From an uncultured Christensenella sp. (GTDB lineage Bacteria > Bacillota > Clostridia > Christensenellales > Borkfalkiaceae): a DNA stretch of 64,000 bases. A program made the position numbers and the translations under genes. The stretch's first letter is position 1. Each line of letters begins with the position of its first letter. The stretch is from the NCBI GenBank assembly GCA_905203015.1, contig CAJKUC010000005.1:53475-117474 (forward strand), written 5' to 3'. Shown piece by piece: positions 56,476 through 64,000 of the stretch. The notes under the pieces were generated by a model that was given only the letters and a program-made list of their open reading frames with translations, was not told where the DNA came from and ran no database searches.

Positions 56476-58782
56476 TTATTCGTCTTTCTTTCCTTCCTCG
56501 GAAGCGCTTTCTTCCGCGTTGTTTCCGCCTGCTTCTTCTTCGGAATCCACGGCATATACGTCGATGCTCGTATCGTCCGTGGTGTCGATCTTCGGCTTTC
56601 TCACAGCCGTCGCTTCGAGGTCCGCCGCAAGTTTCGCTTTCTTCTTGTGCGCAATCACAAGCGGAATCGTAACCGCCGCGATCACGGCAAGGCTACCCGC
56701 AACGATTGCGATCGTCACCCACACTTTCTTCGCCGTAGACCAGCCCGTAGAATCGGTGATTTCGGGAAGCGGTTTGATGAAATCGGTGCGCCAGATGCTT
56801 TTGATCTCTTTTTTATCCGCTTCGTTCGTCTCCCCTACCTGAGAAATAAAATAGGATTCTACGCTGTAGTATTTACCGTTTTCGTCTTTGAATTTCTCCG
56901 CGTAATCGGTGTCGCCGTTCTTGCCGTGCGTCGTAAAGGCTTTGAATTCCGCCTGCGCGAAATCGCCGTAGCGGTAATGTTCTTTATAGCCCTGCTTTTC
57001 CGCCTCGGCAAGGAATTCGTCGTAAGCCGTCGTCTCGCCCGTACGGAAGTAATATTTAAGCGCCAGCACGAAATTGTCGCCGTCGGCGCCGATATCCGAA
57101 AAATCGTCGATATAATCGGTGATTTCTTCGTATTTATCGTTGAACGCGTTGAGTTCTTTCGCGTTCATCGGATTGCCGTCCGCGCCGTTGAGATTCGCCG
57201 CATAAATATAATTGAACGCTTTCGATCCGAACGACTGTGCGTTGCAATACAGCAATACGTTCTCCGCAAATTCGGGCTTATACCAGGAATCGTTCCACTG
57301 CACGTCGAGAATCTTCGAGGGCGCGTATTCCGCGTAATTATCTTTATCCGGCTGTAAAAGCGGATTGTATTTCGTGGCTTCGCCCGTATAATTCAGGCGA
57401 TACAGGCTGTTTCCCGAAGAGCCGCTGCCGTAATAATAGAGATACGTGCCGTCCGTTTTCCACAACGTGGTCACTTCCGCCTTGGAAAGCAACGTGCCTT
57501 CTTCTTCCGTCGAACCGTCGGCGTTCACCACCGTTCTGTAAATATTGTTGTTGGATACGTACAGATAGCCGAGCGCGTTTTCGCCCGCTTCGTAATACAC
57601 GGCGCTTGCCGTAGCGTTCGCGGACGTAGCCGCCACCGTCATGAAGTTTTCGTTCGCTCTGATCGCGTTCCAGTCCGTCGCAGCCGTTCTCTGCGCTTCC
57701 GTAAACGTATACACGGGAACGTCGTCGGATACGGGATCGTTGTCCACTCTCGTAAACAGCAATCTGCCGCTTCTGTAAGCGAGAATCGCGTATTTATAGC
57801 CCGCGTTTTTCGACGCATTCACGTCGTCGGTATCGTTGTATTGCGTTTTGGTTTGCGCCACGCCGCTGCCTCTGCCGTCCGCTACCAGCCTGCCGAGGTT
57901 TACGTAAGGATACTGAGAAATATCGGAAGCGTCGAAATCGGAATTCTTTTTCACGATGCTCGCGCGGTCGAACGCATACGTTCTGTACCCTTTCACGGTA
58001 TACGAAGTTTCGTCGGCGTTCACTTCCGCCGTCGCGTCGGGCGTTACGCAATAAATCTGATTATACTGATAGGTGCTCGCGTCCGCCGTAACGTCGGTGG
58101 GCACGCTCATCAGGTAGTACACGTTGCCGTTTTCGGCATCTTCCGTATCGAAATAGTACGTGCTTGCTCCCGAAACGAGAAGCGTCGTCGCTTTCGTTTC
58201 CGTATTGAACGAATACAACGCGGAATCTTTCACATACATGCAATACACTACGCCGTCTTTTTCCACAAAGCGATAAGATACGCTGTTGTTATCCAGACGG
58301 AACAGGTATTCGTCGATTTCTTTCTGCGTGGAACTTCCGTCTAATTTCGCGCGTTTGAACGACAGCCACGAATTGGATACGGCGCCGTCTTTCTCCTTTT
58401 CCGTAGTGGGAGAAGCGAAATATACGTAATCTCCGTAGATAAACACGCCGCCGTCGTAATTCTGCGCGACGAACAGTGAAGATACGACGCGTTCCGCCTG
58501 ATCGTATTTTCCCGTTTTCAGATCCGTTTTACCGATACGGTACAACGCGCCTTTCACCACGTCGCCGTAGGTGTTGTCCGCGTCCGATTGTTCCGAGCCG
58601 TTAATAAAATAGACGTAATTTCCTTTTTCCACGACGAATCCGCCGTTGGAAGTCACTTCGCCCGAAATATCCCCCGGAAGAGCCGCAGGATTATACCCCG
58701 CGCAACCGCCGAGCGAAGCCGCGCTGCAAGCGAGCAACGCGCCCGCAAAAAGCACGGTCAGTTTTTTCTTGAAACTCCGCAT
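56476..58782 (-). CDS. Double-anchored lipoprotein with beta-propeller-like repeats
   Basis: 768 residues. Lipoprotein signal with lipobox LGGC (Cys27). The outer part has repeated strands of the kind 'GNYVYFINGSE', 'GDYVYFASPT', 'DGVVYCMYVKD', 'NVYYLMSV', 'GYLYVSNNNIYR' and 'GTYLYYYGSG', a pattern of DUF5050-like beta-propellers. A membrane helix lies at about 687-711 (VWVTIAIVAGSLAVIAAVTI), followed by a ~57-residue cytosolic tail, first basic and then acidic. Both ends should thus be membrane-bound. AAGGAG precedes ATG. Same layout as the lipoprotein at 2088-5501 although the sequences differ. Function unknown. Confidence 0.85.
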   Translation of the reverse strand: MRSFKKKLTVLFAGALLACSAASLGGCAGYNPAALPGDISGEVTSNGGFVVEKGNYVYFINGSEQSDADNTYGDVVKGALYRIGKTDLKTGKYDQAERVVSSLFVAQNYDGGVFIYGDYVYFASPTTEKEKDGAVSNSWLSFKRAKLDGSSTQKEIDEYLFRLDNNSVSYRFVEKDGVVYCMYVKDSALYSFNTETKATTLLVSGASTYYFDTEDAENGNVYYLMSVPTDVTADASTYQYNQIYCVTPDATAEVNADETSYTVKGYRTYAFDRASIVKKNSDFDASDISQYPYVNLGRLVADGRGSGVAQTKTQYNDTDDVNASKNAGYKYAILAYRSGRLLFTRVDNDPVSDDVPVYTFTEAQRTAATDWNAIRANENFMTVAATSANATASAVYYEAGENALGYLYVSNNNIYRTVVNADGSTEEEGTLLSKAEVTTLWKTDGTYLYYYGSGSSGNSLYRLNYTGEATKYNPLLQPDKDNYAEYAPSKILDVQWNDSWYKPEFAENVLLYCNAQSFGSKAFNYIYAANLNGADGNPMNAKELNAFNDKYEEITDYIDDFSDIGADGDNFVLALKYYFRTGETTAYDEFLAEAEKQGYKEHYRYGDFAQAEFKAFTTHGKNGDTDYAEKFKDENGKYYSVESYFISQVGETNEADKKEIKSIWRTDFIKPLPEITDSTGWSTAKKVWVTIAIVAGSLAVIAAVTIPLVIAHKKKAKLAADLEATAVRKPKIDTTDDTSIDVYAVDSEEEAGGNNAEESASEEGKKDE

Positions 58783-58858
58783 GAGATTGATTTTTCTCCT
58801 TCAAATAAGTGTGTACGGAAAACTACGTGCATTTTCCGACGATACTAACGCATATTCT

Positions 58859-58887
58859 ATTATATATCAAAACGTCGATTAACGCAA
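58859..58887 (-). promoter_or_regulatory. Promoter of the second lipoprotein gene
   Basis: Minus strand TTGCGT, 17 bases, TATAAT. Confidence 0.5.
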
Positions 58888-59043
58888 ACGAAAACGACCG
58901 CCTTTCCGTTAATTTTCGATGAAAATCGGGGAAATTGTGTCGTTCCTTCGATTTTTCCGCGCTTCTTCCGCGTTTTATTTTCGCCGCAATCGTTTCTTAT
59001 TCAAACGTTTCCGCCGCGCCGCACGCGGCGCCCTATCGCAATC

Positions 59044-59340
59044 ATGGAAAAATTCGGTCTCTTTAATTTTCTGAAAACTTCATTTTCCGCCTCCGAACCG
59101 CCGTTCGTTCCGCCGGCGGGAAACGACTCTTTTGCCGCACAGGCGAAAAACCGGCAGACAAACGACGAACCGCAGGGGATAAAAGGCGCGCGGCAGAATT
59201 TGCCGCAGGATAATCCTTTTCCCTCTTCATCGGACAAACGAGAAGAAAATTACGAAGATAAAGCGAGGCGGGAAAACGCCTATAAGAATTTTATACAACG
59301 GCAAGAAGATTTTTCCAAAAGAATCGGCGGCAAAAAATAA
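59044..59340 (+). CDS. Small polar protein of unknown function
   Basis: 98 residues. A short hydrophobic start (MEKFGLFNFLKTSFS), a Pro/Asn/Gln-rich disordered middle, and a charged helical end (NYEDKARRENAYKNFIQRQEDFSKRI). No ribosome site is evident. A strong terminator begins within its last codons, which supports a transcribed gene. I do not recognise it. Confidence 0.5.
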   Translation: MEKFGLFNFLKTSFSASEPPFVPPAGNDSFAAQAKNRQTNDEPQGIKGARQNLPQDNPFPSSSDKREENYEDKARRENAYKNFIQRQEDFSKRIGGKK

Positions 59341-59356
59341 TTGCCGCCGATTTTCG
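59322..59356. terminator. Terminator between the small polar protein gene and the MATE gene
   Basis: AATCGGCGGCAA, AAAATAA loop, TTGCCGCCGATT, TT. The stem is perfect and starts within the upstream gene's last codons. Confidence 0.8.
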
Positions 59357-59410
59357 CTATCTTACCCATTATATACAACGCCGTACGATGTTCTTTATGC
59401 GTCTTATTTT

Positions 59411-60814
59411 TCAAAGCCCGGATCCTTCTTCTTCCTCCGCGATTTCCTCTTCTTCTTTCACGATTTCCTCTTCTTTCACGGGTTCGGGCTCCTTATTCCA
59501 TCTGCCCTTACGATAGAAGAGAATGGATAACACGGCGGAAACACACCAGCCTACGGGCCATGCCCACCAGATTCCGTTTACGCCGAGATCCGACGAAGCC
59601 AGTACTTTCGCCAGCACCACCCGCAGGATCAGATCGGTGAACGTCGCCACCATAAACTGTTTCATCATCCCGCTTCCTCTGAGCACGCCGTCGGCAACCA
59701 ACTTTGCCGAAATTACAAAGTAAAACGGACTGATAATCCTAAGGAACGCAAGCCCCGTAGACATCGCTTCTCCGCTGACGTCGTCAAGAAACGCGTACAT
59801 CAGCCATTTGCCGCAGGAAAGATATACGGCGCAGATCGGCACGCACAAAATCCATACGATAGAGATCCCCGCTTTGAATCCCTGCTTGATACGGGCAAAT
59901 TTTCCCGCACCCACGTTTTGCGCCGTATAATTGGATATGCCGTTTCCCAACGTCGTCAACGACGTAACCACCATGTTATTCAGTTTCACGGCCGCGGAAT
60001 AACCCGCCACCGCTTCCGTCCCGAACGTATTGATCACGGACTGAATGAAGATATTTCCCACCGAAATGAAACTCTGCTGCAGAATACTCGGTACGGCGAT
60101 CACGGCAATCTGCCCGAGAAGAGAAAACGAAAAAATCTTCGTTTTTTCTTTCGTATCGAATTTTCTCAGCCGCAGCATAACAAACAACACGGCAAGCACA
60201 CAACTGATGCCCTGGCAAAGAAACGTAGCCCAGGCAACACCCGCTATGCCCATATTGAATTTTGCCACAAACAATATATCCACAAGAATGTTTGAAACGG
60301 ATGAGCAAGCCAGAAAAATAAACGGCGTTTTTGAATCTCCGAGCGCGGAAAAAATTCCCGTGGCGATATTATAAAAAAACACGAACGGCAACCCGTAAAT
60401 ATAAATATCGAGATACAGTTTTGAATCCGCAAAAATATCCTCGGGCGTGTGAATCAGGTGCAGAAGTCCGTCGCAACCCACCACCCCGATCAGCATCAAT
60501 GCCGCGCATATAACGCCGCCCGCGATCAAAGAAGTGTATACCCCCGTTTTCATTTTATCGAATTTTTTCGCGCCGAAATAATTCGATACGATTACGGAGC
60601 ACCCGATATTACAGCCGAAAGCAAAGGCGATAAAAATCAGCGTGATTTCATAACTGTTCCCCACGGCGGCAAGCGCGCCGTTACTGATAAATTTCCCCGC
60701 CACAAAACTATCGGCTATATTATATAATTGCTGAAAGATAATACTGCCGAAAAGAGGCAGACAAAATCGCCACAATACAGAAGCGGGTTTTCCCGCAGTC
60801 AGATCTTTATTCAT
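59411..60814 (-). CDS. MATE family efflux transporter
   Basis: 467 residues, 12 membrane helices in two similar halves (PLFGSIIFQQLYNIADSFVAG and PSILQQSFISVGNIFIQSVI are the matching first helices). Antiporter with sodium or protons that exports drugs or metabolites. The C-terminal ~25 residues are an acidic Glu-rich tail. It follows a small membrane protein gene and is divergent from a LysR regulator whose probable operator overlaps the promoter. Confidence 0.94.
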   Translation of the reverse strand: MNKDLTAGKPASVLWRFCLPLFGSIIFQQLYNIADSFVAGKFISNGALAAVGNSYEITLIFIAFAFGCNIGCSVIVSNYFGAKKFDKMKTGVYTSLIAGGVICAALMLIGVVGCDGLLHLIHTPEDIFADSKLYLDIYIYGLPFVFFYNIATGIFSALGDSKTPFIFLACSSVSNILVDILFVAKFNMGIAGVAWATFLCQGISCVLAVLFVMLRLRKFDTKEKTKIFSFSLLGQIAVIAVPSILQQSFISVGNIFIQSVINTFGTEAVAGYSAAVKLNNMVVTSLTTLGNGISNYTAQNVGAGKFARIKQGFKAGISIVWILCVPICAVYLSCGKWLMYAFLDDVSGEAMSTGLAFLRIISPFYFVISAKLVADGVLRGSGMMKQFMVATFTDLILRVVLAKVLASSDLGVNGIWWAWPVGWCVSAVLSILFYRKGRWNKEPEPVKEEEIVKEEEEIAEEEEGSGL

Positions 60815-60882
60815 ATCCTATCGTTTCTTTCCTTTTCTTTTTTCACCGTATTCCCCTGCCGCATCCTTTTTTACGCCGCACT

Positions 60883-61140
60883 TCAGTTCTTTTTTGCGGT
60901 TTCTTCTCCGATCACAAAACTCCACAGCGCGAAAACCGTGCCGAAAATATATAAAACGATCAACAAATCGCCTTCGTATTCCAGAGATCTGAAAATCGCG
61001 CCCAGAAAAAACGCCAGCGCGCACGGCGCGCCCGTAAACGCGGGAACAAGTCCTGTTTTCTTCCACAACCGCCGCACGATATCGATCGCAAACGGCAATG
61101 CAAGTAAAATAACCGCTCCGCTTTCAAAAAATACTTCCAT
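60883..61140 (-). CDS. Small three-helix membrane protein
   Basis: 85 residues with three hydrophobic segments (about 5-22, 33-49 and 58-78). GGAG lies before ATG. It is first in a two-gene unit with the MATE transporter (68 bases apart) under the LysR-linked promoter. No family recognised; it may assist the transporter. Confidence 0.75.
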   Translation of the reverse strand: MEVFFESGAVILLALPFAIDIVRRLWKKTGLVPAFTGAPCALAFFLGAIFRSLEYEGDLLIVLYIFGTVFALWSFVIGEETAKKN

Positions 61141-61160
61141 ATCCTATCTCCTTTTTTCTC

Positions 61161-61189
61161 TTGACTTTCAAAAGCCTTCATAGTATAAT
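61161..61189 (+). promoter_or_regulatory. Promoter of the LysR gene
   Basis: TTGACT, 17 bases, TATAAT. It overlaps the divergent MATE promoter. Confidence 0.75.
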
Positions 61190-61210
61190 ACAAGCAAAAC
61201 GAAATGTAAA
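61182..61210 (-). promoter_or_regulatory. Promoter of the membrane protein-MATE operon
   Basis: Minus strand TTTACA, 17 bases, TATACT. The -10 overlaps the -10 of the LysR promoter. Confidence 0.65.
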
Positions 61211-61222
61211 ATATATATTTTA
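61207..61222. promoter_or_regulatory. Probable LysR operator
   Basis: TAAAATATATATTTTA, a perfect 16-base palindrome. It touches the -35 of the MATE promoter and lies in the first bases of the LysR transcript. Confidence 0.5.
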
Positions 61223-61285
61223 ACCGTATTTAATATCATGTCGATATAGATAAAAAAGAAAAAAACGCAAAAGAGGAAAGAATTT

Positions 61286-62191
61286 ATGGATATAAATTAC
61301 GAATACTATAAAATTTTTTATTATGTGGCTCAATACGAAAACTTTACGCTTGCGGCAGAAAAATTATATGCCAATCAGCCGAATCTCACCCGCACGATCA
61401 AAAAACTGGAACAATCGTTAGGCGTATCTCTTTTTGCAAAACGCGGCAGAAACGTATGCCTTACGCCCGAAGGCAAAGAATTGTACGAGCGAATTTCCGC
61501 AGCGATGGAACAAATCGAAAGCGCGGAACGCGAACTTTCTTCCTTCGCCGCGCTGGAAGGCGGATACATTTCCGTCGGAGCAAGCGAAGTGGCTCTTCAT
61601 AAATCGTTGCTCCCCGCGCTGCGCACATACAAACAGGCTCATCCGAAAATCAACGTACTGCTTTTCAATCATTCTTCTCCGCAAGCGGTATCCACTTTAA
61701 AAAACGGCGGTTGCGATATCGCCGTAATTTCCGTCGCCAACGAATTCGATTTCGCGCTGGAATATACGAAAATCGGCGAATATTCGGAAATTCCCGTCTG
61801 TGCGACAGATTTCCCTCTGCGTAAAGAAAGTTTTACAATCGCAGATCTCTGCGATTTTCCTCTGATTTCGCTCGGCAGAAACACCGCTTCTTACGAAGCG
61901 TACAAATTTCTCTTTCAGTCGAAACAGAAAATTTTTCGCCCCGAAATCGAAGTAGCCACGGCAGATCAGATCTTGCCGATCGTATCTTACGGGCTGGGCG
62001 TGGGGCTCGTGCCCGACATTTTTTTACAGGAACAATCGCAGGAATCTTTAAAAAAGTATAAAAAAATTCCGCTTTCGGAATCTCTTCCGAAACGGAATAT
62101 CTATATTGTAAGGAAAAAACGGCAACCGTTGAATCTCGCCACGAAAAAACTCGTACAGATCCTTCTTTCTTCTGCCGGAATCAAACCGTAA
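61286..62191 (+). CDS. LysR family transcriptional regulator
   Basis: 301 residues, normal length. Winged HTH: YEYYKIFYYVAQYENFTLAA, then QPNLTRTIKKLEQSLGVSLF. The ligand domain (90-301) follows, with VGLVPDIF near the end. AAAGAGGAAAG lies upstream of ATG. It is divergent from the MATE operon, which it probably controls in response to an unknown compound. Confidence 0.94.
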   Translation: MDINYEYYKIFYYVAQYENFTLAAEKLYANQPNLTRTIKKLEQSLGVSLFAKRGRNVCLTPEGKELYERISAAMEQIESAERELSSFAALEGGYISVGASEVALHKSLLPALRTYKQAHPKINVLLFNHSSPQAVSTLKNGGCDIAVISVANEFDFALEYTKIGEYSEIPVCATDFPLRKESFTIADLCDFPLISLGRNTASYEAYKFLFQSKQKIFRPEIEVATADQILPIVSYGLGVGLVPDIFLQEQSQESLKKYKKIPLSESLPKRNIYIVRKKRQPLNLATKKLVQILLSSAGIKP

Positions 62192-62460
62192 CCGTTTTGC
62201 ACAAGCCGCAGGAATTCCCGAAAAAAGCAATCCGGGAACCTCTGAGAAAAAACAACTGATTCATATTATATATACCGCAAAAACAAGATTTTTAAACGCC
62301 GCAAAAAATTAAAAAAGATTTCGTAAAAAACCTGTTTAACCGCCGATAATCCGCTTTATATTTATTAGCGAAGAACGAAGGAAAGCGGAACATACAGAAA
62401 CCGTGATCCGAAGAATCGTTCTTCCCGATTAAAAAATAAAGAATAAGGAGATGGATTATT

Positions 62461-62907
62461 ATGAAGAACTATTTGCAGAACAGAAACAATAATTTGGAGC
62501 GTACGTCTTTATTTGACGCCATCGACGATTTCTTCCGCCCCGTATTCGCAGATGAAGCGGATTATCTGAAATCAAACATCAGCGAAACCGAGAAAGATTA
62601 CCGTATCGAAGTGGCTGTGCCCGGCTTCAATAAGGAACAGATTAAATTGTCGCTGGAAAACGGCTATCTGAACGTTGTCTGCAATAAGCAGGAAAACGAA
62701 GAAAAGAACGGCGAAAACGGCGAGAAAAAAGAAGGAAAAGTTTATCGCAGAAAGGAAATTTCCGAATACTCTTCGAGAAGTTTCTATGTCGGCGACGATG
62801 TTTCCAAGGAAGATATCAAGGCGAAATACGAAAACGGCGTGTTGTCACTCGTTATCCCCAAGGTATCGCCCAAACTTCCCGAAAGATCGTATATCGCGAT
62901 CGAGTAA
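62461..62907 (+). CDS. Hsp20 small heat-shock protein
   Basis: 148 residues. A holdase chaperone that binds unfolding proteins without ATP. The alpha-crystallin domain (about 40-135) has the hallmark YENGVLSLVIPK, the start KDYRIEVAVPGFNKEQIKLS and the C-terminal Ile-x-Ile motif (YIAIE). A Gly/Asn/Glu/Lys-rich loop lies in the domain. AAGGAG precedes ATG. The 270 bases upstream hold no CIRCE or CtsR box that I can see. Confidence 0.95.
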   Translation: MKNYLQNRNNNLERTSLFDAIDDFFRPVFADEADYLKSNISETEKDYRIEVAVPGFNKEQIKLSLENGYLNVVCNKQENEEKNGENGEKKEGKVYRRKEISEYSSRSFYVGDDVSKEDIKAKYENGVLSLVIPKVSPKLPERSYIAIE

Positions 62908-62967
62908 AGAACGATACGTCGCACGCCATGCGGCGTAATAAATCGGATTGCGCTTCTTAAAACCGAA

Positions 62968-63006
62968 ACATCCGCCCGGGATTTTTTCCCGGACGGATGT
63001 TTTTTA
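62968..63006. terminator. Terminator between hsp20 and the repeat protein gene
   Basis: ACATCCG.CCGGGA, T loop, TCCCGG.CGGATGT, six T. Works in both directions. Confidence 0.88.
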
Positions 63007-63052
63007 CGTTTTTTCGCTTTCTAAACGCTTCCGACGGTCAGGGAAATTACTT

Positions 63053-63910
63053 TCACTTCGTCTCTGCGGACTCCGTTGTTTGCGGGAGAGTCACTTTCGT
63101 AGTGCCATAAGCGAAATACACGGCGTATTGCGTTGCGGAGATTTTTGCGGGTTCCTGCCCGACGGGCGCATTATCGGGATTTATCTTGAAATCCATCGAA
63201 TACCCCAGCAATTTTCCGTTTGCCACTTTGATTTCAAAATAATCAATAGCCTGCCCCTGAATCGTTATATTCGTCGCTGTGTACGCCTTTTTGGCGGAAT
63301 CATAAGTCAGTTGCGCGTAAATACCGGCAAACATCGCAACTGTATTTTCGTACACGGCAGAAACCTTCGTGTCTCCCTTTTCTTTTATCCATATTCCTTC
63401 CGCTTCGCTGTAATATTCGTAAGAATCTTCACCTTCTTCCGCAATATACGATTCATACGTTCTCGTTTCGCCGTTTTGCACGGAAGTGCCTTTTGCTTTC
63501 GCTTTCTTTCCGTCTACGAAATATTCCGAAGTGTAACTTCCGTTCGCACTCGATTGCGTCCCCGAAAGAGAGAAATTCGTATATTTGCTTTTCTCAAAAA
63601 TCGTCGTCCACTCTTCCGCGCTTACGGCTTCTCCCGCCAACGCGTCGTATTCGGGCGCCGCTTCGTCGCCCGGCGTATCGGGCTCTTCTTCTCCGCCCCG
63701 ATCCCCCGAATTTCCGTTGAAAGCGTCGGGAAGCGTGATCTCGGTGCTGCCTACGTCATACACGATCAGCGACATAACCGTCGCCACGGCGTCTTCGCCT
63801 TTGCCGGACCAGAACGAGGAAATAAAACCCGCAAGCATGCCGTTTAAAATTTTAATCGTTGCAGTTCCCGTCATGCCGTTTTCCGTAGAAGAAATGTGCT
63901 TTCTTCCCAT
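63053..63910 (-). CDS. Repeat-containing extracytoplasmic-type protein, perhaps 5' truncated
   Basis: 285 residues. The main part (about 90-285) looks like a LolA/LppX-type beta domain and ends 'AVYFAYGTTKVTLPQ'. An almost equal strand 'IVYDVGSTEITLPDAF' lies at about 48-63, as if the first 65 residues were the end of a preceding copy of the same domain. A Gly/Glu/Pro/Asp linker joins them. There is no signal peptide, no ribosome site before the ATG, and an in-frame stop just upstream. The gene may have lost its 5' part, or the window may show a remnant of a longer lipoprotein. Confidence 0.55.
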   Translation of the reverse strand: MGRKHISSTENGMTGTATIKILNGMLAGFISSFWSGKGEDAVATVMSLIVYDVGSTEITLPDAFNGNSGDRGGEEEPDTPGDEAAPEYDALAGEAVSAEEWTTIFEKSKYTNFSLSGTQSSANGSYTSEYFVDGKKAKAKGTSVQNGETRTYESYIAEEGEDSYEYYSEAEGIWIKEKGDTKVSAVYENTVAMFAGIYAQLTYDSAKKAYTATNITIQGQAIDYFEIKVANGKLLGYSMDFKINPDNAPVGQEPAKISATQYAVYFAYGTTKVTLPQTTESAETK

Positions 63911-64000
63911 GAATAATTAACTAAAGGCAAAAAACCCAAACGTTAAAAAAGGACAAGCAAAGAATAAAAAAAGAGTAAAAAAGCGAGGAAGTAAGCGTTC

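Noticed and set aside
62192..62460. CIRCE or CtsR operator before hsp20
   Set aside because: Neither TTAGCACTC-N9-GAGTGCTAA nor GGTCAAA repeats are present.
1..64000. Mobile elements, prophage, restriction-modification or defence islands
   Set aside because: No transposase, integrase, phage structural, methylase-restriction or toxin-antitoxin motifs were found in either strand.

Overview
The window reads as chromosomal DNA of an anaerobic, endospore-forming member of the Bacillota (class Clostridia), probably an uncultured lineage. The evidence is two rubrerythrins, a PerR-type regulator, sodium-based bioenergetics, Gram-positive style Shine-Dalgarno sites (AAGGAG), TTGACA/TATAAT promoters often with an extended TGn -10, and spore genes (spoIIR, sleB, ypeB, a SpoVB-type flippase, a PdaB-like deacetylase). 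I see no prophage, transposon, insertion sequence or CRISPR array. Genes are short-spaced and bounded by many clear intrinsic terminators. GC-rich codon use creates many long antisense open frames, which are omitted.

Layout. 1-5.7 kb: a ppx/gppA fragment cut by the window edge, two half-size TauE/SafE permease genes, and a 1137-residue lipoprotein that also has a C-terminal membrane helix. 5.7-9.7 kb: an rRNA m5C methyltransferase, a DnaQ-BRCT exonuclease and serS. 9.7-13.6 kb: a SHOCT membrane protein and a CtpE-like P-type ATPase. 13.7-19 kb: gyrA, gyrB, a previously overlooked 56-residue zinc-ribbon gene, a perfect DnaA box and a near-parS site. 19-25 kb: DegV, an autoregulated TetR, dus, and the yabM-yabN pair. 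25-29 kb: perR-rubrerythrin under a perfect Per box, ktrAB, rplS. 29-33 kb: nitroreductase, then a sodium-pump decarboxylase beta/gamma pair plus a CDF exporter behind a structured, terminator-bearing leader (riboswitch candidate).

33-46 kb: comF, gap, fba, rplU-rpmA, two small divergent HTH regulators, a tandem OB-fold SSB-like protein, a deacetylase, natAB, mgtE preceded by a 25-codon upstream ORF, a PAP2 phosphatase and tRNA-Gly(CCC). 46-50 kb: the spore cluster sleB-ypeB and spoIIR. YpeB carries an extraordinary 250-residue Lys/Arg/Glu-rich cytoplasmic extension. 50-54 kb: rrf2-cysK-iscS-iscU and trmL (cysteine and Fe-S supply). 54-56 kb: a second rubrerythrin followed by two tiny overlapping genes and preceded by a sigma-G-like promoter. 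56-64 kb: a hyperacidic zinc-finger protein, a second double-anchored lipoprotein, a MATE exporter with a divergent LysR, Hsp20, and a repeat protein that may have lost its 5' end.

Working together: KtrAB, NatAB, the OadB/OadG pair, MgtE, the CDF and the P-type ATPase make the window rich in ion homeostasis. PerR, rubrerythrins and nitroreductase handle oxidative stress. SpoIIR, SleB, YpeB and possibly the 54.5 kb operon belong to sporulation and germination. All functions are inferred from motifs read by eye; no database search was possible.
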